Of a stretch of DNA of 32,917 nt, positions 1 to 8,982 are shown piece after piece. The position numbers and the translations under genes are program-made. How positions within the stretch are numbered: the first letter of the stretch is position 1; every line of letters starts with the position of its first letter. The DNA is from Opitutaceae bacterium (GTDB taxonomy: Bacteria; Verrucomicrobiota; Verrucomicrobiia; Opitutales; Opitutaceae): assembly GCA_947474995.1 (NCBI GenBank), contig CANJNJ010000051.1, positions 1 through 32,917 of the forward strand. Direction: 5' to 3'. Below the pieces are notes generated by a model that saw only the letters and a list, made by a program, of their open reading frames with translations, was not told the DNA's origin and did no database searches.

Positions 1-1
1 C

Positions 2-1360
2 ACCGCCACACCGAAGCGGAAGGACAACGTCGATACCTACGCCTACTTTGGCGAGCCGGTCTACACTTACTCTCTCAAGGAAGGCATCAACGATGGCTTC
101 CTCACGCCCTTCCGCGTGCGCCAGATTTCCACGACGCTGGACGACTATGTTTACACGCAGGACGACACGGTGGTGGTCGGCATGGTCGAGGAAGGAAAAC
201 TCTACGAGGAAAAGGATTTCAACCGGGTGATCGAAATCGAAGCCCGCGAAAAGAAGCGCGTGGATGTTTTCATGAGCGAGATCGATCAGCGGGAGAAGAC
301 ACTGGTGTTCTGCGCCTCGCAGGATCACGCGCTCGCCGTGCGGGACTACATCAACCAGATCAAGACCAGCAAAGACCCCAACTACTGCCAGCGCGTCACC
401 GCCAACGACGGCGAACTGGGCGAGCAGCACCTGCGGGCATTTCAAGACAACGAGAAGACGATCCCCACGATCCTCACCACGTCGCAAAAACTTTCGACCG
501 GCGTGGATGCGCGGAATATCCGCAACATCGTCCTCATGCGGCCGATCAATTCGATGATCGAGTTCAAGCAGATCATCGGCCGCGGCACGCGCCTCTACGA
601 GGGCAAGGATTATTTTACGATCTACGACTTCGTGAAAGCGCATCACCACTTTCACGACGAGGAATGGGACGGTGAGCCCGTTGACCCGGAGCCGAAGGGT
701 CCAAAGCGCGAACCACCGCCCGGCCCCCCGGGGCCACCCGGCCCTGGTCCCGGACCCGGTCCGGTACGGCAAAAGCTCAAAGTCAAACTCGCCGACGGCA
801 AAGCCCGGAGCATCCAGCACATGATGTGCACGACCTTCTGGCATCCGGATGGCACGCCGATGTCGGCGCAGCAGTTCATGGAGTTGCTTTTTGGCCGGCT
901 GCCCGAGTTTTTCGAGGACGAGGCGGAGCTGCGCGCCATCTGGAGCTCACCGGACACGCGAAAGAAGCTCCTGCAAGGCCTCGCCGAGAAGGGCTTCGGC
1001 TCCGAGCAACTGGCGGAGATGCAGAAAATCATCGACGCCGAGAAGAGCGACCTCTTCGACGTCCTGGCGAACGTGGCCTACGCTCTGCCCCCGCTGACCC
1101 GCGAAGATCGGGCGTCCAAGGCCAAGGTCGAAATCAGCGCGCACTTCACGGGCAAGCAGCAGGCGTTCCTCGACTTCGTGCTCTCGCACTACGTGAGCGT
1201 GGGCGTGGAGGAATTGAGCAACGAGAAACTCACGCCGCTGCTCAAACTCAAGTATCACGACTCCCTCGCCGATGCCGTGGCCGACCTTGGAACGACCAAC
1301 GAAATCAAAACGGCGTTCACCGGCTTCCAGAAATACCTCTACGCCGAAGCGGTGGCGTGA
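2..1360 (+). CDS. hsdR: Type I restriction enzyme R subunit, C-terminal part (5' truncated by window)
   Basis: This is the ATP-dependent translocase/endonuclease subunit of a type I restriction-modification system. The reading frame is open from base 2, so the gene starts outside the window and about 452 residues are visible. The first residues read TATPKR, the helicase motif III region, followed by DTYAYFG and YSLKEGINDGFL, which are typical of the EcoEI-like R subunit. The second helicase domain follows, with a motif VI-like QIIGRGTRL about 190 residues in. A Pro/Gly-rich linker (roughly residues 235-255) leads to a C-terminal EcoEI R-type domain of about 200 residues. The nuclease motif and Walker A would lie upstream and are not seen. 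HsdM and HsdS are also not in the window. Family assignment is firm; activity cannot be judged. Confidence 0.9.
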   Translation, partial: TATPKRKDNVDTYAYFGEPVYTYSLKEGINDGFLTPFRVRQISTTLDDYVYTQDDTVVVGMVEEGKLYEEKDFNRVIEIEAREKKRVDVFMSEIDQREKTLVFCASQDHALAVRDYINQIKTSKDPNYCQRVTANDGELGEQHLRAFQDNEKTIPTILTTSQKLSTGVDARNIRNIVLMRPINSMIEFKQIIGRGTRLYEGKDYFTIYDFVKAHHHFHDEEWDGEPVDPEPKGPKREPPPGPPGPPGPGPGPGPVRQKLKVKLADGKARSIQHMMCTTFWHPDGTPMSAQQFMELLFGRLPEFFEDEAELRAIWSSPDTRKKLLQGLAEKGFGSEQLAEMQKIIDAEKSDLFDVLANVAYALPPLTREDRASKAKVEISAHFTGKQQAFLDFVLSHYVSVGVEELSNEKLTPLLKLKYHDSLADAVADLGTTNEIKTAFTGFQKYLYAEAVA

Positions 1361-1389
1361 TGTCAGCAGGGTCTTCTGAACTAACCGTC

Positions 1390-1437
1390 AGCGGCCTGGC
1401 CCGATGCGGCACCCCCTTTGGTTCGATCCGGGCCGCT
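1390..1437. terminator. Possible bidirectional terminator hairpin between convergent genes
   Basis: The 76-bp gap between the convergent hsdR and TonB-receptor genes contains the inverted repeat AGCGGCC / GGCCGCT with a 34-nt loop, the right arm touching the receptor's stop codon. There is no clear T-run on either side, so intrinsic termination is only a guess. Confidence 0.3.
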
Positions 1438-3755
1438 CAAAACAGCAGCCGGTAGCTGCCCGTGAATTCGCGGCCGGCGCCCGGGCGCGCCTGCGACGCG
1501 AGCAGGTCCTCATCGAGGGCGTTGCGAATCGAGAGGCCAAACTGATGGGTGTAAATTTTCTTTACCACGATGCTCCGGCTCACGCCGAGCGACACCAGGC
1601 CGTAGCCGGGATACTCGAGTTGGAAGCGGTTGCTGTCCTCGTAATTCGAGACGTAATGATCGACATAGCTATAGGAGGTGCTGATCGACACCCCGCTGAA
1701 ACGCCCCTTCCCAAAACTGTAGGAGGCCGAAGCACCGAGGTTAAGCGCGGGCATCCGCGTCAACTGGCGGCCGACCTCCTCCGGAAGGTCGGGCGAAGCC
1801 GTCGTAATTGCGCGCACATAGGAAGCCCGGGTCGTGACCGTCAACGGTGGCGCCGGTTTCCATCGGGCTTCGAGCCGCGCGCCGCTAAAACGCTCCTCGC
1901 CGGCTGCAACGAGCTGGGGTTGGGTCTGGGTGGCGTCCAGAATCGGGTCGTTGTAAAGCGGGTTGCGCCGCGAAATGTCATGGTTGGAGAGCGTGAACGC
2001 CGACCCCGACCAATCGAGCGCCCACTCGGCAAGGCGCGCCTTGAAACCCGCCTCGCCTCCGCGCGTGGTGTCGTTGCCCTGGATGTGACCGGTGCGCGCG
2101 TCCACGCGGGTCGAGGGCTCGAACGCCATGCTCGTGGTGGCAAACAGCAGCAGCCGGCTCGGTCGCACCTGGTAATTCGCGCCGAAAAGAAAGGTGGGCT
2201 GCTGCACGCGATCCTCGACGTGCGGGAACGCCACGCCTGGCCGACGGTCATGCAACTGCAAGGCGACAAAATCCTGCCGCGCCCCTGCCGTCAGTACGAG
2301 CCGCCCGTGGTTTAAGGCGGCGCGTTCGCTGATTTCGAGGGCCGTGTAGCGGACGTTCTCCTCGCGGTCGGTAATCACCCGAGTGAAGCCTTCGCGGCGG
2401 AAGGCCGGCCGGAAGTAATCTGGCGCCTCGGGACGAAACTGGCGCACGCTCAAGGGCAGCGCATCGCGATCCGCCGGGGAGAGCCCGCGCTCCGAGCGCA
2501 CGTTGCGGCCCCACGTGTCGGAAAGGGCAAACATGAGCTTGTGGTCGGCGCGCGGGGTGTTGATCCGGCGCGTAAAGTCGCAGCGGGCTGAGAGCGCCTG
2601 TTGCGGCTGCTCGAGATGGATCGGCTCGCGCGTGCCCTCGAAGATCCCCGTCGCCAGGTTGAACAGCGAGGTGGTGAACCGGTCCTGATCGACTTGCCGC
2701 CACCAGCCTTCGACCGCAGCGCGAACGTTCAGCCGGGCATTCGGCTGACCTTCGTACAATACGCCGGCCATCGTGCTGCGGCGGAGCAAGCCAGTCGCGG
2801 GACCACCCGAATTGAAGAGCGCGAGCGGCCGATAAGGCCCGACGATTTTCTGGCCGGTCGCGCGACGATATTCCGGGACCCCGGGCGACGGGGTGGTCGC
2901 GAGCTCCTGAAAATCGACATAGTAAAGCGTGCTCGCGGTGGCGCTGTGTTTCCACGCCAGCGAGCCGTCGACGGAACGCGTTTCCGATACCACATACTGT
3001 TCGGGCCCGGTCTTGCGGCTCCAGTCCGCCGCGACGCGCTGCCAGCCGCGCTTCGGCACGACGGGCCCGGTGATTTCCAACGTGGCCGACTGGCGCTGGA
3101 GCGACGTGACCGAGTAGCCAAACATCCGGGCGGCTTTCGTTCGCGGCCGCGCGGTTTGAAAGTCCTGGATACCACCCGGGGCCGCGCGCCCGAGCACGGG
3201 CACAAGTGGCCCCTGGATGACGAGCGTGCGGACGGTGTTGAGCTCATCCGGCACCCCGAGGTGCACAAAACCGTCGCGCAGCAATGGCGCCGGAAATCCG
3301 CGCAAACTGAGCCGCGCGTCGGCGGTGGCGAGATCGACCGGCGCCGGATGGGCGATCAGGCTGAGCATCGCCTTCAGTTCGTCGGCCAGCGGATCGTCGT
3401 CGAACACCCCCTGCGTCACGAGATCGTTGGAAAACGGCGCCTCGCGCAGCTGGCTCTCGTTGGAACTCAACCCGGGGGAATCGTCGTCCTTTTTGTCCGA
3501 CTGGGCGACGACTTCCACCGTGGCAAGCTGCATGGGCTCGCCCTCCGCGGGTAAGGCCGGTGCCGTCTGCGCCCCAAGCCACGGCAACCCCAAGCCGGCG
3601 GTCGCACAAGCGAACGCGACCCGGACAAGGCGAAAGGGTCCCAGGATGGGCACGCCACCAAGAAAACACCCCCGCCGAGCGGCCTGCAATACCCATGATT
3701 TATCCCTGCGCCTCTGGGCCGTGAGCGAGACGGGCGCGAGATTGGTTTCAATCAA
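1437..3755 (-). CDS. TonB-dependent outer-membrane receptor
   Basis: This is an outer-membrane beta-barrel transporter of about 772 residues if the upstream TTG start is used. A hydrophobic stretch around residues 38-62, ending near GLPWLGAQ, looks like a signal peptide. A GTG at residue 35 would put that signal at the N-terminus and may be the true start. A plug-like region follows (about residues 75-200, with LSLRGFPAPLLRDGF and GRAAPGG), then a long barrel of alternating strands that ends in an aromatic residue (TGSYRLLF), as barrel proteins do. The cargo is unknown. Its divergence from the sugar locus makes a carbohydrate or breakdown product plausible, but this is inference. No cobalamin or iron regulatory element was seen upstream. 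Confidence 0.8.
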   Translation of the reverse strand: MIETNLAPVSLTAQRRRDKSWVLQAARRGCFLGGVPILGPFRLVRVAFACATAGLGLPWLGAQTAPALPAEGEPMQLATVEVVAQSDKKDDDSPGLSSNESQLREAPFSNDLVTQGVFDDDPLADELKAMLSLIAHPAPVDLATADARLSLRGFPAPLLRDGFVHLGVPDELNTVRTLVIQGPLVPVLGRAAPGGIQDFQTARPRTKAARMFGYSVTSLQRQSATLEITGPVVPKRGWQRVAADWSRKTGPEQYVVSETRSVDGSLAWKHSATASTLYYVDFQELATTPSPGVPEYRRATGQKIVGPYRPLALFNSGGPATGLLRRSTMAGVLYEGQPNARLNVRAAVEGWWRQVDQDRFTTSLFNLATGIFEGTREPIHLEQPQQALSARCDFTRRINTPRADHKLMFALSDTWGRNVRSERGLSPADRDALPLSVRQFRPEAPDYFRPAFRREGFTRVITDREENVRYTALEISERAALNHGRLVLTAGARQDFVALQLHDRRPGVAFPHVEDRVQQPTFLFGANYQVRPSRLLLFATTSMAFEPSTRVDARTGHIQGNDTTRGGEAGFKARLAEWALDWSGSAFTLSNHDISRRNPLYNDPILDATQTQPQLVAAGEERFSGARLEARWKPAPPLTVTTRASYVRAITTASPDLPEEVGRQLTRMPALNLGASASYSFGKGRFSGVSISTSYSYVDHYVSNYEDSNRFQLEYPGYGLVSLGVSRSIVVKKIYTHQFGLSIRNALDEDLLASQARPGAGREFTGSYRLLF

Positions 3756-3908
3756 GAAAGGTCAACTCCCGCCGAGCAGCCCAAAGCCGCGAGGGCGAGC
3801 GTGAATCCGTGGCAGGCGGAAAGCGCGTCACGTGCCTAACGAAGGCGAAAGTCGGAGGCCCAAGACACCTTGCGTCGGCCGGGATTTCATACTTTCTCTT
3901 CGGCCCCG

Positions 3909-5099
3909 ATGCTTCTTCTCCCTCGCATCCGACTGGCCGCGGTCGTGCTTCTGACCGCCGGCACCGCGCTCGCCGAACCGACGTTCACGAAGCTCAAGCT
4001 CGACAATTTTTTCTACGCCGAGGGCGCGGCCATCGCGGATTTCAATCGCGACGGCCATCCGGACATCGCCGCCGGTCCGCGGATATTTCTCGGGCCCGAT
4101 TTCAAGACGAGCAAGGTCTACCGTGAAAACCACGCGTACGATCGGCTGAGTTACTCGAATAATTTTCTAACCTACACCGCGGACTTCAACGGCGATGGCT
4201 GGCCCGACATCCTCGTGATCGGCTGGCCCGGCAAGGAAGCGTTCTGGTACGAAAATCCCGGCACCGCGACGCCGCTGGAATGGAAACAGCACCTCGCGTT
4301 TGCCAGCGTCGACACCGAATCGCCGGATTTTCTCGATCTGAAGGGCGACGGCAAACGTGCGATCATCGCCGCGACCGGCGGACGGCTTGGCTGGATGGAG
4401 CCGGACCCGAAGAAGCCCGACGCGCCGTGGATATTTCATCCGATCACCCCGCCCGGCAAATGGGAGCGCTACACGCACGGCATCGGCCTCGGCGACATCA
4501 ATGGCGACGGCCGGCCGGATTTTCTCGAAGCCAAGGGTTGGTGGGAGCAGCCCGCCAGCCTCGCCAGCGATCCCGTTTGGAAATTTCACCCCCAAGCCTT
4601 TGGCGAAGGCGGCGCTCAGATGTACACCTACGACGTCAACGGCGATGGCCGGGCCGATGTGATTACGAGCATCGTCGCCCACGGTTATGGCATCAGCTGG
4701 TTCGAGCAGGGCGTCGGCGCCGCCGGCGATCCAACCTGGACCGAGCACCCGATCACCAGCCGCCAACCCGCCGAGAAACTGAACGGCGTACAATTTTCCC
4801 AGCCGCACGCGCTCATGCTCGTCGATGTCGATGGCGACGGATTACTCGATCTCGTGGCCGGCAAACGCCACTGGGCCCACGGCGATGCCGGCGACCCGGA
4901 ACCCAACGCGCCTGCGGTGCTTTACTGGTTTCGCCTCGCCCGCGGACCGGGCGGCGTCACCTACACCCCGCACCTGATCGACGACAGCTCGGGCGTGGGC
5001 TGCCAGTTTCCCGTGGCCGACCTCAATGGCGACGGCCGGCCTGATTTCGCGATTGCCAATAAGAGCGGGGTCTTCGTTTTCCTGCAGAAGCCGAACTGA
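3909..5099 (+). CDS. Secreted FG-GAP/VCBS repeat protein
   Basis: This is an exported beta-propeller-like protein of 396 residues. The chosen ATG begins MLLLPRIRLAAVVLLTAG and leads to a signal peptide ending at TALA. An in-frame start 39 bases upstream would put a non-hydrophobic tail before the signal. At least six calcium-binding D-x-N/D-x-D-G motifs are visible (DFNRDGHPD, DFNGDGWPD, DINGDGRPD, DVNGDGRAD, DVDGDGLLD, DLNGDGRPD), each followed by a short hydrophobic strand, as in FG-GAP/VCBS repeats. Such proteins usually bind calcium and polysaccharide or other surface ligands. The catalytic role, if any, is unknown. It is the first gene of the rightward sugar locus, 30 bp ahead of the cupin gene. 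Confidence 0.8.
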   Translation: MLLLPRIRLAAVVLLTAGTALAEPTFTKLKLDNFFYAEGAAIADFNRDGHPDIAAGPRIFLGPDFKTSKVYRENHAYDRLSYSNNFLTYTADFNGDGWPDILVIGWPGKEAFWYENPGTATPLEWKQHLAFASVDTESPDFLDLKGDGKRAIIAATGGRLGWMEPDPKKPDAPWIFHPITPPGKWERYTHGIGLGDINGDGRPDFLEAKGWWEQPASLASDPVWKFHPQAFGEGGAQMYTYDVNGDGRADVITSIVAHGYGISWFEQGVGAAGDPTWTEHPITSRQPAEKLNGVQFSQPHALMLVDVDGDGLLDLVAGKRHWAHGDAGDPEPNAPAVLYWFRLARGPGGVTYTPHLIDDSSGVGCQFPVADLNGDGRPDFAIANKSGVFVFLQKPN

Positions 5100-5129
5100 C
5101 CCCACACGGCCCCATCCTAATTTTTCCTC

Positions 5130-6395
5130 ATGCCTGCCGTCACCTCCCTGAAGACTGTTTCGTCCAAAGTTAAGCCGCTCGTCGAAGGCGCGCTCGCCGA
5201 TACCGGCGGCCTCCTGCGTCTGGCCCCCTGCTGGGTCCCGCGGTCATTTCTCCAGCCCGGCAAGCGGCTCAAGCTGCATCCCGACGATCTCTACGCGTTC
5301 GGCCTGAATCGCGGCGGCATCGACGAGCGCTGGTTCGCCTCGACCACGCCCGCGGCCAACGAAAACCGCACGCCCGACGAGGGCCTCAGTTACGTCGTCG
5401 CCGGCGGCAAGCGGTTCACGCTCGCCCAGGCTGTCGCGGAGTGCGGCGCCGATCTCATCGGCCCGGCGATTTGGAAGAAGTACCAGAAGTGGCCCGTTTA
5501 CTCCAAGTTCTTCGACAACATGGGGCCGATTCCGCACCACATGCACCAGTCCGCCGCGCAGGCGAAGCTGGTCGGGCTGGAGGGCAAGCCGGAGTCCTAC
5601 TACTTCCCGCCGCAGCACAACAACGTCGGCAACAATTTCCCCTACACGTTCATGGGCCTCGAGCCCGGCACGACCAAGGCCCAGGTCCGGAAATGTCTCG
5701 AGAACTGGAACCGCGGCGACAACGGCATCCTCGATCTTTCGCGCGCGTATCGCCTCAAACCCGGCACCGGCTGGCTCATCCCGCCCTCCGTGCTCCACGC
5801 GCCGGGCTCGCTCTGCACCTACGAGCCGCAATGGGGCTCGGACGTCTTTGGCATGTATCAGTCGCTGGTCGAAGGCCGTGAAGTGCCGTGGGCGCTCCTC
5901 GTGAAGGACATGCCGAAGTCCAAACACCACGACCTCGACTTCATCGTCGATCAGCTCGACTGGGACGAAAACACCGACCCGAATTTCAAGGACAACCACT
6001 ACCTCGAGCCGATCCCGGTGGCGGACACGAAGAGCGAAGGCTACGTCGATCGCTGGATCGTTTACGGCAAAGTGAAGGGCGAACAGCTCTTCACCGCCAA
6101 AGAGCTCACGGTTGAGCCCGGAGCGAAGTGCACGATCAAGGACACGGGGGCCTACGGCCTCATCACGGTCCAGGGCAAGGGCCGCATGAACAAGCTCGCG
6201 CTTGATTGCCCGAAGCTCATCCGGTTCCACGAACTCACCGAAGACGAAGTCTTCTGTCCCGAGTCGACCGCGCGCGCCGGCGTGACGTTTGAAAACACGA
6301 GCACCGTCGAGTCGCTCGTCGTCCTCCGTTACTTCGGCCCCGACGCCAACCCCACCGCCCCCGCCATGGGCGCGTACAAGAAAATCAAGAGTTAA
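5130..6395 (+). CDS. Cupin-fold protein, possible sugar isomerase
   Basis: This is a cytoplasmic protein of 421 residues without a signal peptide. A cluster of histidines, H136-H137-M-H139 in PHHMHQ, a glutamate in ESYYF about 16 residues later, and H223 in the LHAPG segment are arranged like the metal-binding motifs of bicupin or type I phosphomannose-isomerase-like enzymes. A second cupin-like half (about residues 310-410, with AKCTIKDTGAYGLITVQGKG) lacks an evident metal site. Its neighbours are a TIM-barrel isomerase and a Gfo/Idh oxidoreductase, which supports a role in sugar or sugar-acid conversion. The exact reaction is not recognisable. Confidence is good for the fold and low for the substrate. 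Confidence 0.7.
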   Translation: MPAVTSLKTVSSKVKPLVEGALADTGGLLRLAPCWVPRSFLQPGKRLKLHPDDLYAFGLNRGGIDERWFASTTPAANENRTPDEGLSYVVAGGKRFTLAQAVAECGADLIGPAIWKKYQKWPVYSKFFDNMGPIPHHMHQSAAQAKLVGLEGKPESYYFPPQHNNVGNNFPYTFMGLEPGTTKAQVRKCLENWNRGDNGILDLSRAYRLKPGTGWLIPPSVLHAPGSLCTYEPQWGSDVFGMYQSLVEGREVPWALLVKDMPKSKHHDLDFIVDQLDWDENTDPNFKDNHYLEPIPVADTKSEGYVDRWIVYGKVKGEQLFTAKELTVEPGAKCTIKDTGAYGLITVQGKGRMNKLALDCPKLIRFHELTEDEVFCPESTARAGVTFENTSTVESLVVLRYFGPDANPTAPAMGAYKKIKS

Positions 6396-6442
6396 CCGTT
6401 TCCCGATTTTCCGCTTTCCCGCCTTTCCCCTTTTCCCCAGCC
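6396..6442. other. Pyrimidine-rich intergenic tract
   Basis: The spacer between the cupin and TIM-barrel genes is an almost pure C/T run built from reiterated TTTCCC-like units. No ribosome binding site is visible in it. It could have grown by slippage, and may mark an unstructured leader for the downstream gene. Confidence 0.5.
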
Positions 6443-7486
6443 ATGCCTCAAAATAATTACCCCAAGTTACACAACGCGATGTGGCCCGGCCTCGTCGGCA
6501 AAAAGAGTATGGGCGGCGCCGAAGCCGACCTCGGCCTCGATGAAATGCTCAACCTGACCGCCAAGGCCGAAGTCAACGGCGTCCGGTTCGACGGCGTCGA
6601 TATCTTCCTCAACAACCCGCACACCGCCATCGATATTTCCGACGACGGCATCAAGGCCCTCGCCGACAAGATTCGGAGCAAGGGGCTCGTCATCGGCTCG
6701 GTCGTCGCCCCGGTTTGGTTCTTCGGCAACGCGATGGGTGACGCCGCCAAGCGCGCCGGTTGGGTCGACTGCGTCCGCAAATCGATCCGCATCGCCGCCA
6801 AGCTGCGCGAACTCGGCGCGCGGCCCTACGGCATCGTCCGCATCGACACCGCCGCGGGCGTCACGGACTGGGACAAGGACCCCAAGGGCAACACCAAGCT
6901 TATCGCCCAAACTTTCCGCGAGGCCGGCAAGATTGCCAAGGACCACGGCGAGCGGCTCGCCGCTGAAGGCGAGATTTGCTGGGGCGGCATGCACTCCTGG
7001 AAGTACATGCTCCAGACCCTTGAGGAAACGGATATGCCCAAGGTCGTCGGCTTCCAGGCCGACATGGCCCACACGCTCCTCTACACGCTCGGCTACAACG
7101 CCCCGACCGCCCACCGGATCGTGCCGAAGAATTTCCACTGGGAACCCGAGGCCTTCCACCAGGCGATGAAGAAGATGACCGCGGCGCTGCGGCCGTGGAC
7201 CTTCGATTTCCACGTCGCGCAAAACGACGCCACCGTCAAGGGCTCCGGCGACCACGAGAAGACCGGCAAGCACTGCACCGTGACCGACGTCAACGGGAAG
7301 CTGAACATCGGCCGCGACGCGGGCTACTGGCTGCGCGACGGCGACGGCAAGGTCACGAAAAAGACGAAGCACATTTGCTGGGACGGCTGCATGTTCCCGA
7401 ACGAGACGATGCAGAAGCAGCAAACGTGGAACGACATTCTCGCCGCGATGATTCAGGTCCGCGAGAACCACGGCTGGGTGGGCTAG
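6443..7486 (+). CDS. Sugar phosphate isomerase/epimerase-like TIM-barrel protein
   Basis: This is a cytoplasmic protein of 347 residues resembling the xylose-isomerase-like TIM-barrel family found in many verrucomicrobial and planctomycetal sugar loci. Visible barrel elements include VNGVRFDGVDIFL (about residues 44-56), LVIGSVVAPVWFFG, GIVRIDTAAG, AAEGEICWGGMHSW and VVGFQADMAHTLLY. Acidic and histidine residues at strand ends (E in GEICW, D in QADMAH, H in DFHVAQND) are candidates for a divalent-metal site. Conserved Cys-rich segments near the C-terminus (HICWDGCMF) are notable. It lies between a cupin gene and a Gfo/Idh gene in the same direction. In such loci these proteins isomerise or dehydrate oxidised sugars, but the specific reaction here is unknown. 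Confidence 0.75.
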   Translation: MPQNNYPKLHNAMWPGLVGKKSMGGAEADLGLDEMLNLTAKAEVNGVRFDGVDIFLNNPHTAIDISDDGIKALADKIRSKGLVIGSVVAPVWFFGNAMGDAAKRAGWVDCVRKSIRIAAKLRELGARPYGIVRIDTAAGVTDWDKDPKGNTKLIAQTFREAGKIAKDHGERLAAEGEICWGGMHSWKYMLQTLEETDMPKVVGFQADMAHTLLYTLGYNAPTAHRIVPKNFHWEPEAFHQAMKKMTAALRPWTFDFHVAQNDATVKGSGDHEKTGKHCTVTDVNGKLNIGRDAGYWLRDGDGKVTKKTKHICWDGCMFPNETMQKQQTWNDILAAMIQVRENHGWVG

Positions 7487-7496
7487 GGCAAAGCGT

Positions 7497-7588
7497 CGAG
7501 GAGTGGGGAACTGCGCGGCGGCACCCCACGCTCGCTGCCCCGACCCGCCCTCCCCCAACGTTCGCTTTCACCCCCTTCCCACTCCTCG
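7497..7588. repeat. Intergenic inverted-repeat element
   Basis: The 114-bp gap between the TIM-barrel and Gfo/Idh genes is almost filled by an inverted repeat with perfect 11-bp arms CGAGGAGTGGG and CCCACTCCTCG. The interior is C-rich on the plus strand. It may be a repetitive palindromic element or form a large hairpin in the operon mRNA. No ribosome binding site was seen between it and the following start. Confidence 0.55.
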
Positions 7589-7600
7589 CCACTTTTCCCT

Positions 7601-8740
7601 ATGAAACCCCTCAACATCGGCATCGTCGGCTACGGCTTCATGGGCCGGGCCCACTCCAACGCGTTTCGCAAAGTCGGAAATTTCTTTCCCCTCGATCGCC
7701 CGATCGTCCTCAAGGCCGCCTGCGGCCGCGACGCCGCCAAGACCCAGGCGTTCGCCGACACCTGGGGCTATGAGTCCATCGAGACCGACTGGAAAAAACT
7801 CATCGCCCGCGCCGACATCGATCTCATCGATATCGCGGCGCCCAACAACGTCCACGCCGAGATCGCCATCGCCGCGGCCAAGGCCGGCAAAATGATCCTC
7901 TGCGAGAAACCGCTCGCGATGAACGCGCCCGAGGCGCTGGTCATGACCAAGGCGGTCGAGAAGGCCAAGGTGCCAAACATGGTGTGGTACAACTACCGGC
8001 GGATTCCCGCGGTCACGCTGGCCAAGCAGCTCATCGATGAGGGCAAGCTCGGGAAAATTTTCCACTATCGCGCGAAGTTCCTGCAGGACTGGACGATTTC
8101 CGCCGACGTGCCGCAGGGCGGCCCCGGTACCTGGCGGCTCGACGCGAGTGTCGCCGGCAGCGGCGTCACCGGCGATTTGCTCGCGCACTGCATCGACACG
8201 GCGCTCTGGCTCAACGGCAGCATCGACAAGGTCACCGCCATGACGGAGACGTTCGTCAAGGAACGCCAGCACGCCCTCACCGGCAAAAAGCAGAAAGTCG
8301 GCATCGACGACGCGAGCGCCTTCCTCGCGCGCTTCAGCAACGGTTCGCTGGCGACCTTCGAGGCCACGCGCTACGCCCGCGGACACAAGGCGCTCTACAC
8401 CTTCGAAATCAACGGCGAGCACGCCTCGATTTCCTGGGACCTTCACGATCTGCACCGCCTGCAATGGTTCGACCACCGCGATCCCGGCATCGTCCGCGGC
8501 TGGCGCTCGATTCACGTCAGCGATGGCGATCAGCCCTACATGAAAAACTGGTGGGTGCCCGGCCTGCAGATCGGCTACGAGCATTCCTTCGTCCACCAAG
8601 TGGCCGACTTCCTGGCCGGCCTCGCCAGTGGCCAGCCGGCAGCGCCGACGTTCCGCGACGGTCTCGCGACCGATCTGGTGACGGATGCCGTGCTCAAGTC
8701 CGCGAAGAGCCAGCGCTGGGAAAAGGTGAAGCGAGCCTAG
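7601..8740 (+). CDS. Gfo/Idh/MocA family NAD(P)-dependent oxidoreductase
   Basis: This is a sugar or polyol dehydrogenase-like enzyme of 379 residues in the cytoplasm. The N-terminal Rossmann fold carries G10-Y-G12-F-M-G15 for the dinucleotide. The family signature E102-K103-P104 (in LCEKPLAM) follows at the expected place. The second, alpha/beta domain carries the catalytic histidine H196 with D199 in GDLLAHCID, matching the D-x-x-x-H-x-x-D pattern of active members. Family members oxidise a ring hydroxyl, often at C3, of sugars, inositols or glycosides. It sits between TIM-barrel isomerase genes, the classical arrangement for 3-keto-sugar or inositol-like pathways. The substrate cannot be read from the sequence. 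Confidence 0.9.
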   Translation: MKPLNIGIVGYGFMGRAHSNAFRKVGNFFPLDRPIVLKAACGRDAAKTQAFADTWGYESIETDWKKLIARADIDLIDIAAPNNVHAEIAIAAAKAGKMILCEKPLAMNAPEALVMTKAVEKAKVPNMVWYNYRRIPAVTLAKQLIDEGKLGKIFHYRAKFLQDWTISADVPQGGPGTWRLDASVAGSGVTGDLLAHCIDTALWLNGSIDKVTAMTETFVKERQHALTGKKQKVGIDDASAFLARFSNGSLATFEATRYARGHKALYTFEINGEHASISWDLHDLHRLQWFDHRDPGIVRGWRSIHVSDGDQPYMKNWWVPGLQIGYEHSFVHQVADFLAGLASGQPAAPTFRDGLATDLVTDAVLKSAKSQRWEKVKRA

Positions 8741-8773
8741 AGGCTGTCATGAACTTTGCCGAGTTGAGTGAAG

Positions 8774-8849
8774 GTAGCCCGCTTCGAGAGAAGCGGGACA
8801 AATCGGTTCGATCGAACCTTCGGGTCCCTGCGCTCCCGCGCAGGGCTAC
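8774..8849. repeat. Palindromic repeat element with GTAGCCC/GGGCTAC termini, copy 1
   Basis: This 76-bp element lies in the 242-bp gap after the Gfo/Idh gene. Its ends are the inverted repeat GTAGCCC / GGGCTAC. Inside are three hairpins in a row: CCCGCTTC with GAAGCGGG around a GAGA loop, the perfect palindrome GGTTCGATCGAACC, and CCCTGCGC with GCGCAGGG around TCCC. The layout resembles a small cloverleaf. A longer relative sits after the next gene. It carries no coding sequence. Confidence 0.75.
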
Positions 8850-8890
8850 GTCAAAAAAGCACCTGACCGCCTCTAGCAACGCAATCTTGC

Positions 8891-8963
8891 CATTCTGCGC
8901 AAAGCGAAGAATCCAGAAAATCGGCGACTTGGTCCGGGTGGATTCTTCGCTGCGCGCAGAATG
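8891..8963. repeat. Palindromic repeat element with CATTCTGCGC termini
   Basis: This is a 73-bp inverted repeat with 5' arm CATTCTGCGC-AA-AGCGAAGAATCC and 3' arm GGATTCTTCGCT-GC-GCGCAGAATG, so the arms are 22 paired bases plus a 2-base mismatch. The ATTCTG/GAAGAATCC motif is a widespread bacterial intergenic repeat known to give spurious small ORFs. It ends 19 bases before the start of the epimerase-like gene, so it would form a strong hairpin in that mRNA leader. A single arm of the same family occurs again at 18043-18070. Confidence 0.75.
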
Positions 8964-8982
8964 ACAAACCAATAACCCCAAA

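Noticed and set aside
8774-8970. Closely spaced palindromes considered as a CRISPR array
   Set aside because: The units differ in sequence, are not evenly spaced, and have no unique spacers; no cas genes are present.
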